A stretch of DNA of 6,255 bases from Actinomycetes bacterium. GTDB taxonomy: Bacteria > Actinomycetota > Acidimicrobiia > Acidimicrobiales > SZUA-35. Below are positions 1-5,837 of this stretch, piece after piece. Below the pieces are notes generated by a model. It did no database searches. It had not been told where the DNA came from and worked only from the letters and a program-made list of their open reading frames with translations. Positions within the stretch are counted from its first letter, which is position 1; every line of letters starts with the position of its first letter. The position numbers were made by a program, and so were the translations under genes. Location: assembly GCA_024227975.1 (NCBI GenBank), contig JAAETV010000660.1, positions 1 to 6,255 of the forward strand, given 5' to 3'.

Positions 1-215
1 ACTGGCCCGGCACCAGCCCCCTCGCTGGCCAGGTCGAGCTCGACCAGAGGGGTGACGGTGAAACCGACCCCGTCAGCCGCCTCGACCTTCTCGTTGAGAT
101 TGGTCACGAGCTCGACGTAGGCCTCATCAGACAGGCCTCGGTCGAGAGCTCGAGTGTAGACATCGAGATGGTGGCGGTACTCGACGAACGGGTTGACTGA
201 GCCATGCAGCATCAT
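1..215 (-). CDS. PLP-dependent lyase/thiolase-family enzyme, N-terminal part (cut by window start)
   Basis: Reading the minus strand from the ATG pair at 215-210 gives an open frame to the window edge that begins MMLHGSVNPFVEYRHHLDVY and continues with GLSDEAYVELV and GVGFTVTPL. The NP-[FY]-x-x-Y-R start, the 'GLSD/GWSD..Y..LV' helix and the 'GxGF..TP' segment are typical of the N-terminus of actinobacterial threonine-synthase/threonine-dehydratase-like fold-type II PLP enzymes, which carry out beta-elimination or replacement on amino acids in the cytoplasm. The PLP lysine and the glycine-rich phosphate loop lie beyond the window, so activity and substrate cannot be judged. No Shine-Dalgarno sequence precedes the start, but a TATCCT box (219-224, minus strand) places a transcript start on the second ATG (212), so translation may be leaderless. 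It diverges from the metallopeptidase gene. Family assignment is by remembered similarity, moderately sure. Confidence 0.68.
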   Translation of the reverse strand, partial: MMLHGSVNPFVEYRHHLDVYTRALDRGLSDEAYVELVTNLNEKVEAADGVGFTVTPLVELDLASEGAGAGP

Positions 216-218
216 CGG

Positions 219-224
219 AGGATA
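219..224 (-). promoter_or_regulatory. Possible -10 box (TATCCT) of the PLP-enzyme gene, leaderless type
   Basis: On the minus strand TATCCT is followed by six bases (CCGATG) and then the second ATG of the gene at 212. A TANNNT box ending 6 nt before the start codon is the usual arrangement for leaderless actinobacterial transcripts. I see no -35 match. The absence of a Shine-Dalgarno sequence fits a leaderless start at 212 rather than 215. Pattern reading only. Confidence 0.4.
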
Positions 225-252
225 TTGTCGGATCTTGTTGCGTGGGCGATCA

Positions 253-257
253 GGGAG
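253..257 (+). promoter_or_regulatory. Ribosome binding site deciding the metallopeptidase start
   Basis: GGGAG at 253-257 stands 6 nt before the GTG at 264. This favours GTG 264 over the upstream ATG at 204, whose use would overlap the divergent PLP-enzyme gene and add about 20 residues not expected in this family. Confidence 0.6.
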
Positions 258-263
258 ACTGGC

Positions 264-1199
264 GTGGTTCGATTCGACAAGAGCACGGCCGACAAGGGGC
301 GACAGTACGTGCAGGATCGCCGAAGGTCGACCTCTGGCCCCCGGGCCGGACGACGGGGAGGCAAGGGGATCGCTGTCGGTGGTGGCCTCGGAGCCGTCAT
401 CATCGCCGTCCTGGTCGCTGTCCTCGGGATCGGGGGAGGCGGGGGCGGTAGCGCCTTCGACATCGACGCCGCCGGTTTCGACGACCAGAGCGGAGCGGTA
501 TCCGACAACGGTCCGATCAACCGCGTCGACCCCGATGCCGACTCGGTCGAGTACATGCAATTCCTCATGTTCGACATCCAGGACACCTGGGATGTCTACT
601 TCGATCAGGCTGGGCTCAACTATGAACCGACCACGCTCACCATTTTCACCGACTTCGTTCAGACGGGGTGTGGAAACGCCAGCTCCAACGCCGGGCCCTT
701 CTACTGCCCGGCCCAAGGAGACATGGGTGTCTATGTCGACCTTGCCTTCTTCGATGACTTGAAGCGCGACTTCGGTGCACCGGGCGACTTCGCTCAGGCC
801 TATGTGATCGCCCACGAGATCGGCCATCACCTCCAGTCCATCCTCGGTATCAGCGATGGGGTCCGTCAGGCCCAGAGCCGTGATCCCGGTAATCACAACA
901 AGTACTCGATCCGTCTAGAGCTCCAGGCTGACTGCCTGGCTGGTGTCTGGGCCCACTCAGCCGGTAGTCGGCTGACCCGCGAGACAGGTCAGCCGATTCT
1001 GGAGCGGGGCGACATCAACGAAGGGCTCCAGGCCGCGGCCTCAGTTGGCGACGACAGGATCCAAGCTCAGGCCGGGATGACCATTGACTCCCATACCTGG
1101 ACCCATGGATCGGCTGATCAGCGGGTGCGCTGGTTCACCGTCGGCTTCGACACGGGTGACCCCGAGCAGTGCGATACCTTCGCCGCCACCGAGCTTTAG
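264..1199 (+). CDS. Membrane-anchored neutral zinc metallopeptidase (YpfJ family)
   Basis: Putative zinc endopeptidase of the YpfJ/'neutral zinc metallopeptidase' family, 311 residues from GTG 264. A basic, Arg-rich cytoplasmic N-terminus (residues 1-35) is followed by one hydrophobic Gly/Val/Ile/Leu segment (about 36-58) and a long extracytoplasmic domain, so it should be anchored with the catalytic part outside. The family signature is complete: C136, FYCP (146-149), GDFAQAYVIAHEIGHH with the zinc motif H184-E185-x-x-H188, ELQADC (E219, the probable third ligand, to C224), a THGS segment and a CDTF box near the C-terminus. Conserved cysteines probably form disulfides. The substrate is unknown for the family. 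An ATG at 204 would also open this frame, but the ribosome site before 264 and the N-terminus MVRFDKS... favour the shorter form. The gene is intact, lies head to head with the PLP enzyme (48 nt apart) and tail to tail with psuG. Confidence 0.9.
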   Translation: MVRFDKSTADKGRQYVQDRRRSTSGPRAGRRGGKGIAVGGGLGAVIIAVLVAVLGIGGGGGGSAFDIDAAGFDDQSGAVSDNGPINRVDPDADSVEYMQFLMFDIQDTWDVYFDQAGLNYEPTTLTIFTDFVQTGCGNASSNAGPFYCPAQGDMGVYVDLAFFDDLKRDFGAPGDFAQAYVIAHEIGHHLQSILGISDGVRQAQSRDPGNHNKYSIRLELQADCLAGVWAHSAGSRLTRETGQPILERGDINEGLQAAASVGDDRIQAQAGMTIDSHTWTHGSADQRVRWFTVGFDTGDPEQCDTFAATEL

Positions 1200-1275
1200 C
1201 CCTAGCGGGAGGTGCGTCTGCAGGCGCCCACTGACCAGACAGAACAACCGCATCGTGGGGATCGAACGCCCGATG

Positions 1276-2208
1276 TCAGGTGGAAGCGAGGGCTACGGCG
1301 ATGTCGGCCGCGACCGTTGCGTTGTGTTCGGCCAGGCTCAGATTGGCCGACAAGACTCGGCCGTCGGTCAGCTCGACGAGATGAGCGAGCACGGCTGGCG
1401 TCACTTCGGGACCCGTGATCCCGTCGGCGACCACCCGCCGCTCGGCCTCGGCTGAACTCACCAGCAATTCTTCGAGATCGAGACCATCGGCAGCCGGGAC
1501 CGGGGCTGCCACCAGCAGTCCCCCACCGCCGAGCTGCCAGTGGGCTCGGGCCACCTCAGCCACCTCGATCGCTGTCTGCACCGTGTGGCCCAGGGGTAGT
1601 CCGCTGGAAGGGGCATGAAAAGCGGGGAACTCCCCACACCGCCAGCCGAGTACCGGGACCGATGCTGTCTCCAAGTACTCCAGGGTTCGGGCCAGGTCGA
1701 GGAATACCTTGGCACCCGCTGAAACCGTTACCACCTGATGGCGGGCCAAGGCATCGAGGTCGGCGCTGATATCACCGCTCTGCTCTGCTCCCTGGTGCAC
1801 CCCTCCGATGCCCCCGGTTGCGAACACCCGGACACCGGCGTTGGCGGCCAGGGTGAGCGAGGCCGAAACCGTGGTCGCCCCGTAGGCCCAGCTTTGGGCC
1901 AGGGCGACAGAGAGATCGCGTGCTGCCACCTTGCGGGCTGGTCCGCACAGTCGAGGCTTGGCGTCGTCTTCGACGCCGACGCGGGGGACCCCGTCCAGCA
2001 CTGCAGTCAGCGCTGGCTCCGCTCCCCCATCGACGACGGCCGCCTCGCAGCGAGCAAGAGCTTCGATGTTGTGGGGGGATGGAAGTCCGAGCTCTGAGAA
2101 GATGGTGGTCTCGAGAGCAACGACAGGCTGGCTGTTGTCGATGGCGTGACCAACACGAGGGCTACGCACGATTGCTGTGTTGCGGCCCGAATATCTAGCG
2201 GCAGCCAC
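1276..2208 (-). CDS. psuG: Pseudouridine-5'-phosphate glycosidase
   Basis: Cleaves pseudouridine 5'-phosphate reversibly to uracil and ribose 5-phosphate, breaking the C-C glycosidic bond during pseudouridine salvage in the cytoplasm. The 310-residue product matches the usual length of about 310. Clear PsuG (indigoidine synthase A-like) landmarks are VVALETTI with catalytic-type E33, the lysine K93 before the VAARDL segment, FATGGIGGVHQGAE (129-142), DISADL (146-151) in the metal-binding region, SAGAK with K167, LEYLET (176-181) and a C-terminal SANLSLAEHNA with N296. E33, K93 and K167 correspond to E. coli E31, K93 and K166. The GTG start at 2208 has GAGG (2215-2218, minus strand) six bases upstream and lies inside the end of the lipoprotein gene (14-nt overlap), suggesting translational coupling. 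A later GTG at codon 14 is possible but leaves a short N-terminus. The usual partner kinase psuK is not in the window. Confidence 0.95.
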   Translation of the reverse strand: MAAARYSGRNTAIVRSPRVGHAIDNSQPVVALETTIFSELGLPSPHNIEALARCEAAVVDGGAEPALTAVLDGVPRVGVEDDAKPRLCGPARKVAARDLSVALAQSWAYGATTVSASLTLAANAGVRVFATGGIGGVHQGAEQSGDISADLDALARHQVVTVSAGAKVFLDLARTLEYLETASVPVLGWRCGEFPAFHAPSSGLPLGHTVQTAIEVAEVARAHWQLGGGGLLVAAPVPAADGLDLEELLVSSAEAERRVVADGITGPEVTPAVLAHLVELTDGRVLSANLSLAEHNATVAADIAVALAST

Positions 2209-2497
2209 GGGCCGCCTCAGCTACCAGGGGCTCCACCAGATCGAGTTCATCCTCCAGTACCTGCGGGTTGTCGAAGTCCTTGGCCAGGCCCTCGAGTGTG
2301 GTGTCGGATAGATCGCTAGCCAGAAGAGTGGCTGCGATGCAGCCAGCCTGTTCAGCGGTGATATCGATCGAAGGCTCGGCGCTGGTGGCAACGATGATCG
2401 CATCGGTCAGCTCCTGCTGGGAGGGTCGTGATGCGCCGCACCCGGCCAGGACGAGCAGGCAGCAGATGAGCGGGCCAGCGATGCGATGGGGTCTCAT
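2195..2497 (-). CDS. Small two-cysteine lipoprotein, function unknown
   Basis: A 100-residue precursor with a classic lipoprotein signal: basic MRPHR, hydrophobic stretch (about 8-18) and lipobox LAGC with the lipidated cysteine at residue 20. The mature part of about 80 residues is acidic and mostly helical in character. It carries ITAEQAGCIAATLLASDLSD followed by an acidic stretch and ends ARGCR, so C53 and C99 could form one disulfide tying helix 1 to the C-terminus. The pattern 'EQA.C.A..L..SDLSD..L......' recalls a group of small secreted actinobacterial proteins of unknown function; I know no assigned role. GGAG (2504-2507, minus strand) stands 6 nt before the ATG. It is the upstream gene of a probable two-gene unit, and psuG starts within its last codons. 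Confidence 0.8.
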   Translation of the reverse strand: MRPHRIAGPLICCLLVLAGCGASRPSQQELTDAIIVATSAEPSIDITAEQAGCIAATLLASDLSDTTLEGLAKDFDNPQVLEDELDLVEPLVAEAARGCR

Positions 2498-2615
2498 GGG
2501 GGTCTCCGTGGTTCAGGGCTCGACTCTACCCGGCTCGGCCTCGTGGCTTGCTTTGTCTGACGGCGGTTGGGTTCGACGTATCGCCCGTTGCAGGGGACCG
2601 GACTAGGTTTCTGTC
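2498..2615. promoter_or_regulatory. Divergent control region, lipoprotein-psuG / amidase
   Basis: This 118-nt non-coding stretch separates the lipoprotein-psuG unit (minus) from the amidase (plus) and must carry both promoters. On the plus strand TAGGTT (2604-2609) ends exactly 6 nt before the amidase ATG. That is the leaderless -10 spacing, and only a weak AGG stands in for a ribosome site. I see no convincing -35 element, operator repeat or riboswitch. Confidence 0.45.
2604..2609 (+). promoter_or_regulatory. Possible leaderless -10 box (TAGGTT) of the amidase gene
   Basis: TAGGTT fits TANNNT and leaves six bases (TCTGTC) before the A of the ATG at 2616, the position expected if transcription begins on the start codon. 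No matching -35 hexamer is apparent. Confidence 0.4.
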
Positions 2616-4070
2616 ATGAGTGACGACGTCCAGTACCTGTCCGCTGCGGAGTTGGTGGCCAAGCTCCAATCGAGGGAGCTGTCGGCGGTAGAGGCGCTCG
2701 ACGCCCTGGCTGACAGGGTCGATCGCCGCAACCCTGAGATCAATGTTGTCGTGACGACGGACCTCGAGCGGGCCAGGGACCAAGCCAGGGCCGTCGACCA
2801 GGCCCGTGCTGCTGGCTATGACCTCGGTCCCCTGGCTGGGCTGCCTATGACGGTCAAGGACTCCTTGATGACCGAAGGGATGCGGACGACCTCAGGGGCT
2901 CCTGAGCTGTCAGATCTCGTCCCCGACCGCGACGCAGCCCCCGTCGCCCGCCTCCGCCAGGCCGGCGCCGTGATCTACGGCAAGACCAACCTCCCGATCT
3001 ACGCCGGCGATGTCCAGTCCTACAACGAGGTGTTCGGTACCTCGAACAATCCGTGGGACATCTCCCGAAGCGTTGGAGGCAGCTCAGGGGGTTCAGCGGG
3101 AGCATTGGCCGCCGGGTTCACCCCTCTCGAGGTCGGTAGTGATATCGGGGGTAGTATTCGCAACCCAGCCGGGATGTGCGGGGTCGTTGGCCACAAGCCG
3201 AGCTACGGGATCGTGTCAGCCAAAGGCCAGATCCCAGGCCCGCCCGGCACCCTGACCCAGGCCGACATCGCCGTTGTCGGACCAATGGCTCGCACCGTCG
3301 GCGATTGTCGGCTCGGTCTCGACCTGTTGGCGGGGGCCGATGATTGGCACCGGTCGGGCTGGTCACTCAACCTTCCCCCGGCCCGAGGGACGAGCCCCGA
3401 GGGCCTTCGAGTTGCCATCTGGGCCAATGACGATCACTGCCCCGTCGATCCCGAGATCGAAGCGGCCATCACCGTGGTCGGAACCGAATTGGCCTCGGCG
3501 GGGGCAATCGTCGATGCCGACGCCAGGCCCGAAGGATTCGACTTCGCCAAAGCTGACGCCGTCTTTGGCCAGCTGCTGGGTGGGGCCATGTGTGGTGGCT
3601 ATCCCCTAGCTGAGATCGAGAAGATGGCCCGACGCCTCGGCGAAGGAGACGAGCTGGTGGGCGACCTCGGGGTGGAGGCCGCAACCCAACGGCATCGGGC
3701 CTGGTTGACCAACAACGAACGTCGCCTCCAGATGCGGGCCCGCTGGCGCCAGTTCTTCGAGGATTGGGATGTGGTGCTGGCTCCCATCTCACCGACGGTT
3801 GCCATCCCCCACGATCACAGCGCTCCGATGACACTGAGGGAGATCATGGTGGCCGGTGAGACTCGGCCCTATCTCAGCCAGACCCAGTGGATGGGGCTCT
3901 TTGGTGTTGTCTACCTACCGGCAACAGCGGTACCGATTGCCGTTCACTCCAACGGTCTCCCCATCGGGGTACAGGTCGTCGGGCCCTTTCTCGAGGATCA
4001 GACCTGCCTCGCCGTTGCCGAATGCATCGAGACGATCAGTGGTGGGACCAGACGGCCCCCAGGCTGGTAG
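2616..4070 (+). CDS. Amidase signature (AS) family amidase
   Basis: Hydrolyses a carboxylic amide, or a related C-N bond, through the Ser-cisSer-Lys triad of the amidase signature family; probably cytoplasmic, since no signal peptide is seen. The 484-residue length is normal for a stand-alone amidase. The triad is K81 (in LPMTVKDSL), S156 (first serine of GGSSGGSAG) and S180 (nucleophile in GSDIGGSIRNPA). The 24-residue spacing between the two serines matches characterised members such as FAAH (S217, S241). Typical flanks are also present: YGKTNLP (121-127), FGTSNNPWD (140-148), GVVGHKPS and a C-terminal PATAVPIAVHSNGLPIGVQVVG. A GatA role is unlikely because gatB and gatC are not adjacent and the C-terminal half is of the generic fatty-acid/aryl-amidase type. 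The natural substrate cannot be inferred. The ATG is preceded by TAGGTT rather than a good ribosome site. Intact. Confidence 0.93.
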   Translation: MSDDVQYLSAAELVAKLQSRELSAVEALDALADRVDRRNPEINVVVTTDLERARDQARAVDQARAAGYDLGPLAGLPMTVKDSLMTEGMRTTSGAPELSDLVPDRDAAPVARLRQAGAVIYGKTNLPIYAGDVQSYNEVFGTSNNPWDISRSVGGSSGGSAGALAAGFTPLEVGSDIGGSIRNPAGMCGVVGHKPSYGIVSAKGQIPGPPGTLTQADIAVVGPMARTVGDCRLGLDLLAGADDWHRSGWSLNLPPARGTSPEGLRVAIWANDDHCPVDPEIEAAITVVGTELASAGAIVDADARPEGFDFAKADAVFGQLLGGAMCGGYPLAEIEKMARRLGEGDELVGDLGVEAATQRHRAWLTNNERRLQMRARWRQFFEDWDVVLAPISPTVAIPHDHSAPMTLREIMVAGETRPYLSQTQWMGLFGVVYLPATAVPIAVHSNGLPIGVQVVGPFLEDQTCLAVAECIETISGGTRRPPGW

Positions 4071-4099
4071 GCGGGGATTGATGACAGGCCGGGCGGAGC

Positions 4100-4537
4100 T
4101 CAGGCCGAGGATGATTCGGTGTCAACTGCACCGAGGAGGCGATCGACGAACTCCATGGCACCCCCGGAGAGGTTGTTGCGCTTGATAGGGAAACCACCGA
4201 CCACGTCTCCGCCTCGGCGGGTCACGATTCCAGCCAGCTTGTCGAGCGTCTTGCCGGCCTGAACAGCATATGTGCAGTAGACGGCAGCCAACTTGCCGTC
4301 GATGACGGGGAGTGTTGCCAGCCGGCCCACTCGGCCCGGCCGTTGGCCGAAGAGGAACAACCCGTCGACCCAGCTCCCCACGATGACCAGATCGGCTTCG
4401 GACAAGGCTTGGAGTTGAACTTCGTCGATGGGGCAGGCCAGAGTCTCCACACCGGACCGGGTCAGCTCGTCGGCGATCAGGTGTCCTGCTGTGCGGGTAT
4501 TGCCGGTCAGGCTCTCATAGATGACGATGGCTTTCAT
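4100..4537 (-). CDS. Short flavodoxin / flavodoxin-like FMN protein
   Basis: A 145-residue flavodoxin-fold protein that would bind FMN and carry one or two electrons in the cytoplasm. It starts MKAIVIYESLTGNT, with strand 1 followed by the phosphate-binding loop S9-x-T11-G-N-T14. After a hydrophobic strand (DLVIVGSW, 49-56) comes the loop with W56 that may flank the flavin, followed by FLFGQRPG. The third flavin loop is near YCTYAV (87-92), and a C-terminal helix includes FVDRLL. The frame is open upstream to 4585, but the beta-1 strand begins directly at the ATG at 4537, so the longer form would add a meaningless 16-residue leader. A purine-rich GAGAGAG lies about 8-10 nt before this ATG. 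The partner reductase is not in the window. Convergent with the amidase (29 nt apart), divergent from the SelW-like selenoprotein gene. Confidence 0.85.
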   Translation of the reverse strand: MKAIVIYESLTGNTRTAGHLIADELTRSGVETLACPIDEVQLQALSEADLVIVGSWVDGLFLFGQRPGRVGRLATLPVIDGKLAAVYCTYAVQAGKTLDKLAGIVTRRGGDVVGGFPIKRNNLSGGAMEFVDRLLGAVDTESSSA

Positions 4538-4649
4538 TGGGCTTGCTCTCTCGTGGTTGCGACCCGGTTGCTGGGCTACGACCATAGCCGGTTGTCGAAG
4601 CGGAGACGGTCAGCGATTGGCGGTCGGGTTGGCCGATAGCCTTGTTCTC
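4538..4649. promoter_or_regulatory. Divergent control region, flavodoxin / SelW-like selenoprotein
   Basis: This 112-nt stretch lies between two outward-facing small redox genes. On the plus strand TAGCCT (4637-4642) fits TANNNT and ends 7 nt before the selenoprotein ATG, which has no recognisable Shine-Dalgarno sequence. On the minus strand TATGGT (4581-4586) could be the -10 box of the flavodoxin gene with a leader of about 36 nt. I see no clear operator palindrome. Confidence 0.4.
4637..4642 (+). promoter_or_regulatory. Possible leaderless -10 box (TAGCCT) of the selenoprotein gene
   Basis: TAGCCT matches TANNNT and is separated by 7 nt from the ATG at 4650, so transcription could begin at or next to the start codon. 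The lack of a ribosome site before this ATG agrees. A -35 hexamer at good spacing is not evident. Confidence 0.35.
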
Positions 4650-4916
4650 ATGGGTCACCGAATCGAAATCACATACTGCGTTCCCTGAAACTATTCCGAT
4701 CGCGCCGTGAGCGCGACCAGCGACCTTCTCAGCAACTACCAACACGTGATCGATGAGCTTCGGCTGATCATGGGTTCGGCTGGCGCCTTCGAGGTGGTCG
4801 TCGACGGAAAGAACATCTACAGCAAGATCGACACCGACCGCCACGCCGAGGACGGCGAGATCCTGGACCTGTTCACCGACCTCGTCGGACCGGATGTTCC
4901 CCGATACGGCACATGA
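4650..4916 (+). CDS. SelW-like (Rdx family) selenoprotein with in-frame UGA/Sec, CxxU motif
   Basis: An 88-residue thioredoxin-like-fold protein of the SelW/SelT/SelH (Rdx) family, expected to act as a small cytoplasmic thiol/selenol oxidoreductase. From ATG 4650 the frame reads MGHRIEITYCVP, then TGA at codon 13 (4686-4688), then NYSDRAVSATSDLLSNY and on to a TGA stop at 4914-4916. With the UGA read as selenocysteine, the motif is C10-V-P-U13. This sits at the family's redox position after strand 1, where Cys homologues have YCVPC-x-Y. The rest fits: a helix to about residue 40, the conserved strand FEVVVDGKNIYSK (compare EVxVxGKxIxSK in SelW), and a C-terminal helix DGEILDLFTDLVG. Usual length is 80-95 residues. 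Conventional calling would give only a GTG-started 69-residue fragment from 4707 lacking strand 1 and the active site. A hairpin suited to SECIS follows the UGA. No Shine-Dalgarno; probably leaderless. The methyltransferase gene follows 26 nt downstream. Confidence 0.88.
4698..4718 (+). promoter_or_regulatory. Putative bacterial SECIS hairpin
   Basis: Within the reading frame, just after the UGA, UCGCGC (4700-4705) pairs perfectly with GCGCGA (4711-4716) around the 5-nt loop CGUGA (4706-4710). G4698-C4718 can extend the stem across one A-C mismatch. The loop begins 17 nt after the UGA, and a G is among its first two bases. Both features match what is known of bacterial SECIS elements recognised by SelB, which sit immediately downstream of the Sec codon with a G-containing apical loop. 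Hairpins are common in G+C-rich DNA, so the position is the main support. Confidence 0.65.
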
Positions 4917-4942
4917 CCCGACAACCAGTTGGCTGAGCGGCG

Positions 4943-5806
4943 GTGCGAGTCTCCGTCGATGATCCCGACGACAAACGGATCGAGGTCTTCCAGGGGCTGC
5001 GTGACCATGTGCTGCGGCGCAAGCGGGAAGAGATCGGCGGAGACATGGCCGGCTTCTTCGTTGCTGAGGGCGACCTCGTGGTCGATCGGGCCCTGCGGGC
5101 CGGCTACCAGCTCCACTCGATCCTGATCGATGGGAAGCGGGCCAAGGCTCTGCCTCCGGTCATCGGAGAGGACATCCCTGTCTACGCCGCAGCCCCCCAG
5201 GTTCTTCAGCACATCACGGGATACCACCTTCACCGGGGCATGCTGGCCTGCTTCTATCGTCGTCCCCTCCTCCCATTCGCCGAGGTTGTCTCGGGCTCGG
5301 TGACCGCGGCCATCATCGAGGGCGTCAATAATCCGACGAATCTCGGGGTCATCTTGCGCTGCGCCGCCGCCCTTGGAGCCGACGCCTTCTTCCTCGATCC
5401 AACCTGTTGCGATCCCCTATACCGGCGGGCCGGCCGGGTCTCCATGGGTGAGGCCTTTGCCCTCCCGTATGCGTACCTCGATCCGTTCCCCGGTGGTCTC
5501 CGGCCGCTCAGCACAACCGGTATGAGGCTCCTGGCCCTCACCCCCTCGCCCGACGCCGACGACATCAGTGAGCTTCGACTCGACGCTGAAGAACCGGTCG
5601 GCCTCCTCCTCGGAGCCGAAGGTCCCGGCCTGAGCGAGGCCACCCTGACCGCGGCCGACCAGCGGGTGCGGATCCCAATGGCGGGGTCGGTCGATTCCAT
5701 CAATGTTGGCTCTGCCGCCGCCGTTGCCTTCTATGCCGTGGCCCAAGCTCGTTCCGGCCGGAATAACCTGGAACCCAAAGATGAGATCGGGGTGGCGGGA
5801 ATCTAG
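4943..5806 (+). CDS. TrmH/SpoU-family (SPOUT) RNA methyltransferase
   Basis: AdoMet-dependent ribose 2'-O-methyltransferase of the SpoU class, acting on rRNA or tRNA in the cytoplasm; the target nucleotide cannot be read from the sequence. The 287-residue product has the usual two parts. The N-terminal substrate-binding domain (about 1-110) includes FFVAEGDLVVDRALRAGY. The C-terminal trefoil-knot domain has all three motifs: motif 1 EGVNNPTNLGVILRCAAALG (126-145, with N133 and R139), motif 2 LLLGAEGPGLSE (221-232) and motif 3 RIPMAGSVDSINVGSAAAV (243-261). The layout resembles the 23S rRNA methyltransferase-like TsnR/RlmB group common in actinobacteria. The GTG at 4943 gives the usual family beginning (DDP...RI..F..LRD...RRKRE), but the ribosome site is weak (GAG about 7 nt upstream). 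It starts 26 nt after the selenoprotein gene and is probably co-transcribed with it. Confidence 0.9.
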   Translation: MRVSVDDPDDKRIEVFQGLRDHVLRRKREEIGGDMAGFFVAEGDLVVDRALRAGYQLHSILIDGKRAKALPPVIGEDIPVYAAAPQVLQHITGYHLHRGMLACFYRRPLLPFAEVVSGSVTAAIIEGVNNPTNLGVILRCAAALGADAFFLDPTCCDPLYRRAGRVSMGEAFALPYAYLDPFPGGLRPLSTTGMRLLALTPSPDADDISELRLDAEEPVGLLLGAEGPGLSEATLTAADQRVRIPMAGSVDSINVGSAAAVAFYAVAQARSGRNNLEPKDEIGVAGI

Positions 5807-5831
5807 CGTGACCCTCGGACCGCCAACCGAT

Positions 5832-5837
5832 GAGGGG
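5832..5837 (+). promoter_or_regulatory. Ribosome binding site of the SDR gene
   Basis: GAGGGG stands 8 nt before the ATG at 5846, which begins the Rossmann strand. It is the strongest Shine-Dalgarno sequence in the window and excludes the ATG at 5841, which is in another frame and too close. Confidence 0.7.

Noticed and set aside
204..263. Upstream ATG 204 as the metallopeptidase start.
   Set aside because: It overlaps the divergent PLP-enzyme start. GTG 264 has a well-spaced GGGAG and gives a normal family N-terminus.
193..762. Long plus-strand open frame overlapping the metallopeptidase.
   Set aside because: Low-complexity Ser/Thr/Arg/Pro product with no domain. It is a shadow of the HEXXH peptidase frame in G+C-rich DNA.
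1200..1275. Possible bidirectional terminator between the metallopeptidase and psuG.
   Set aside because: Only a weak GGUGC/GCGCC stem with a wobble pair around 1211-1230 and no U-tract. Not better than chance in this base composition.
4040..4099. Possible terminator between the amidase and flavodoxin genes.
   Set aside because: ACCAG/CTGGT and GGCC/GGCC repeats can pair, but the stems are only 4-5 bp with 12-nt loops and no U-run.
4538..4585. Flavodoxin start at 4585 instead of 4537.
   Set aside because: It would put 16 residues without signal or fold before strand 1 (MKAIVIYES), which begins at the ATG in flavodoxins.
4707..4916. A 69-residue gene starting at GTG 4707.
   Set aside because: It begins inside the SelW-like fold, without strand 1 or the CxxU motif. 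The same frame continues meaningfully upstream through the TGA to ATG 4650, and the GTG lies in the loop of the SECIS-like hairpin.
4650..4916. SelW-like gene as a nonsense-mutated pseudogene or sequencing error.
   Set aside because: The only stop is TGA, exactly at the family's Sec/Cys site, with a suitable hairpin after it and no other lesion. A random nonsense mutation there is unlikely, though only the presence of Sec machinery would settle it.
4817..5233. Minus-strand open frame across the selenoprotein and methyltransferase genes.
   Set aside because: Antisense shadow with no recognisable domain. Both plus-strand genes are well supported by motifs.
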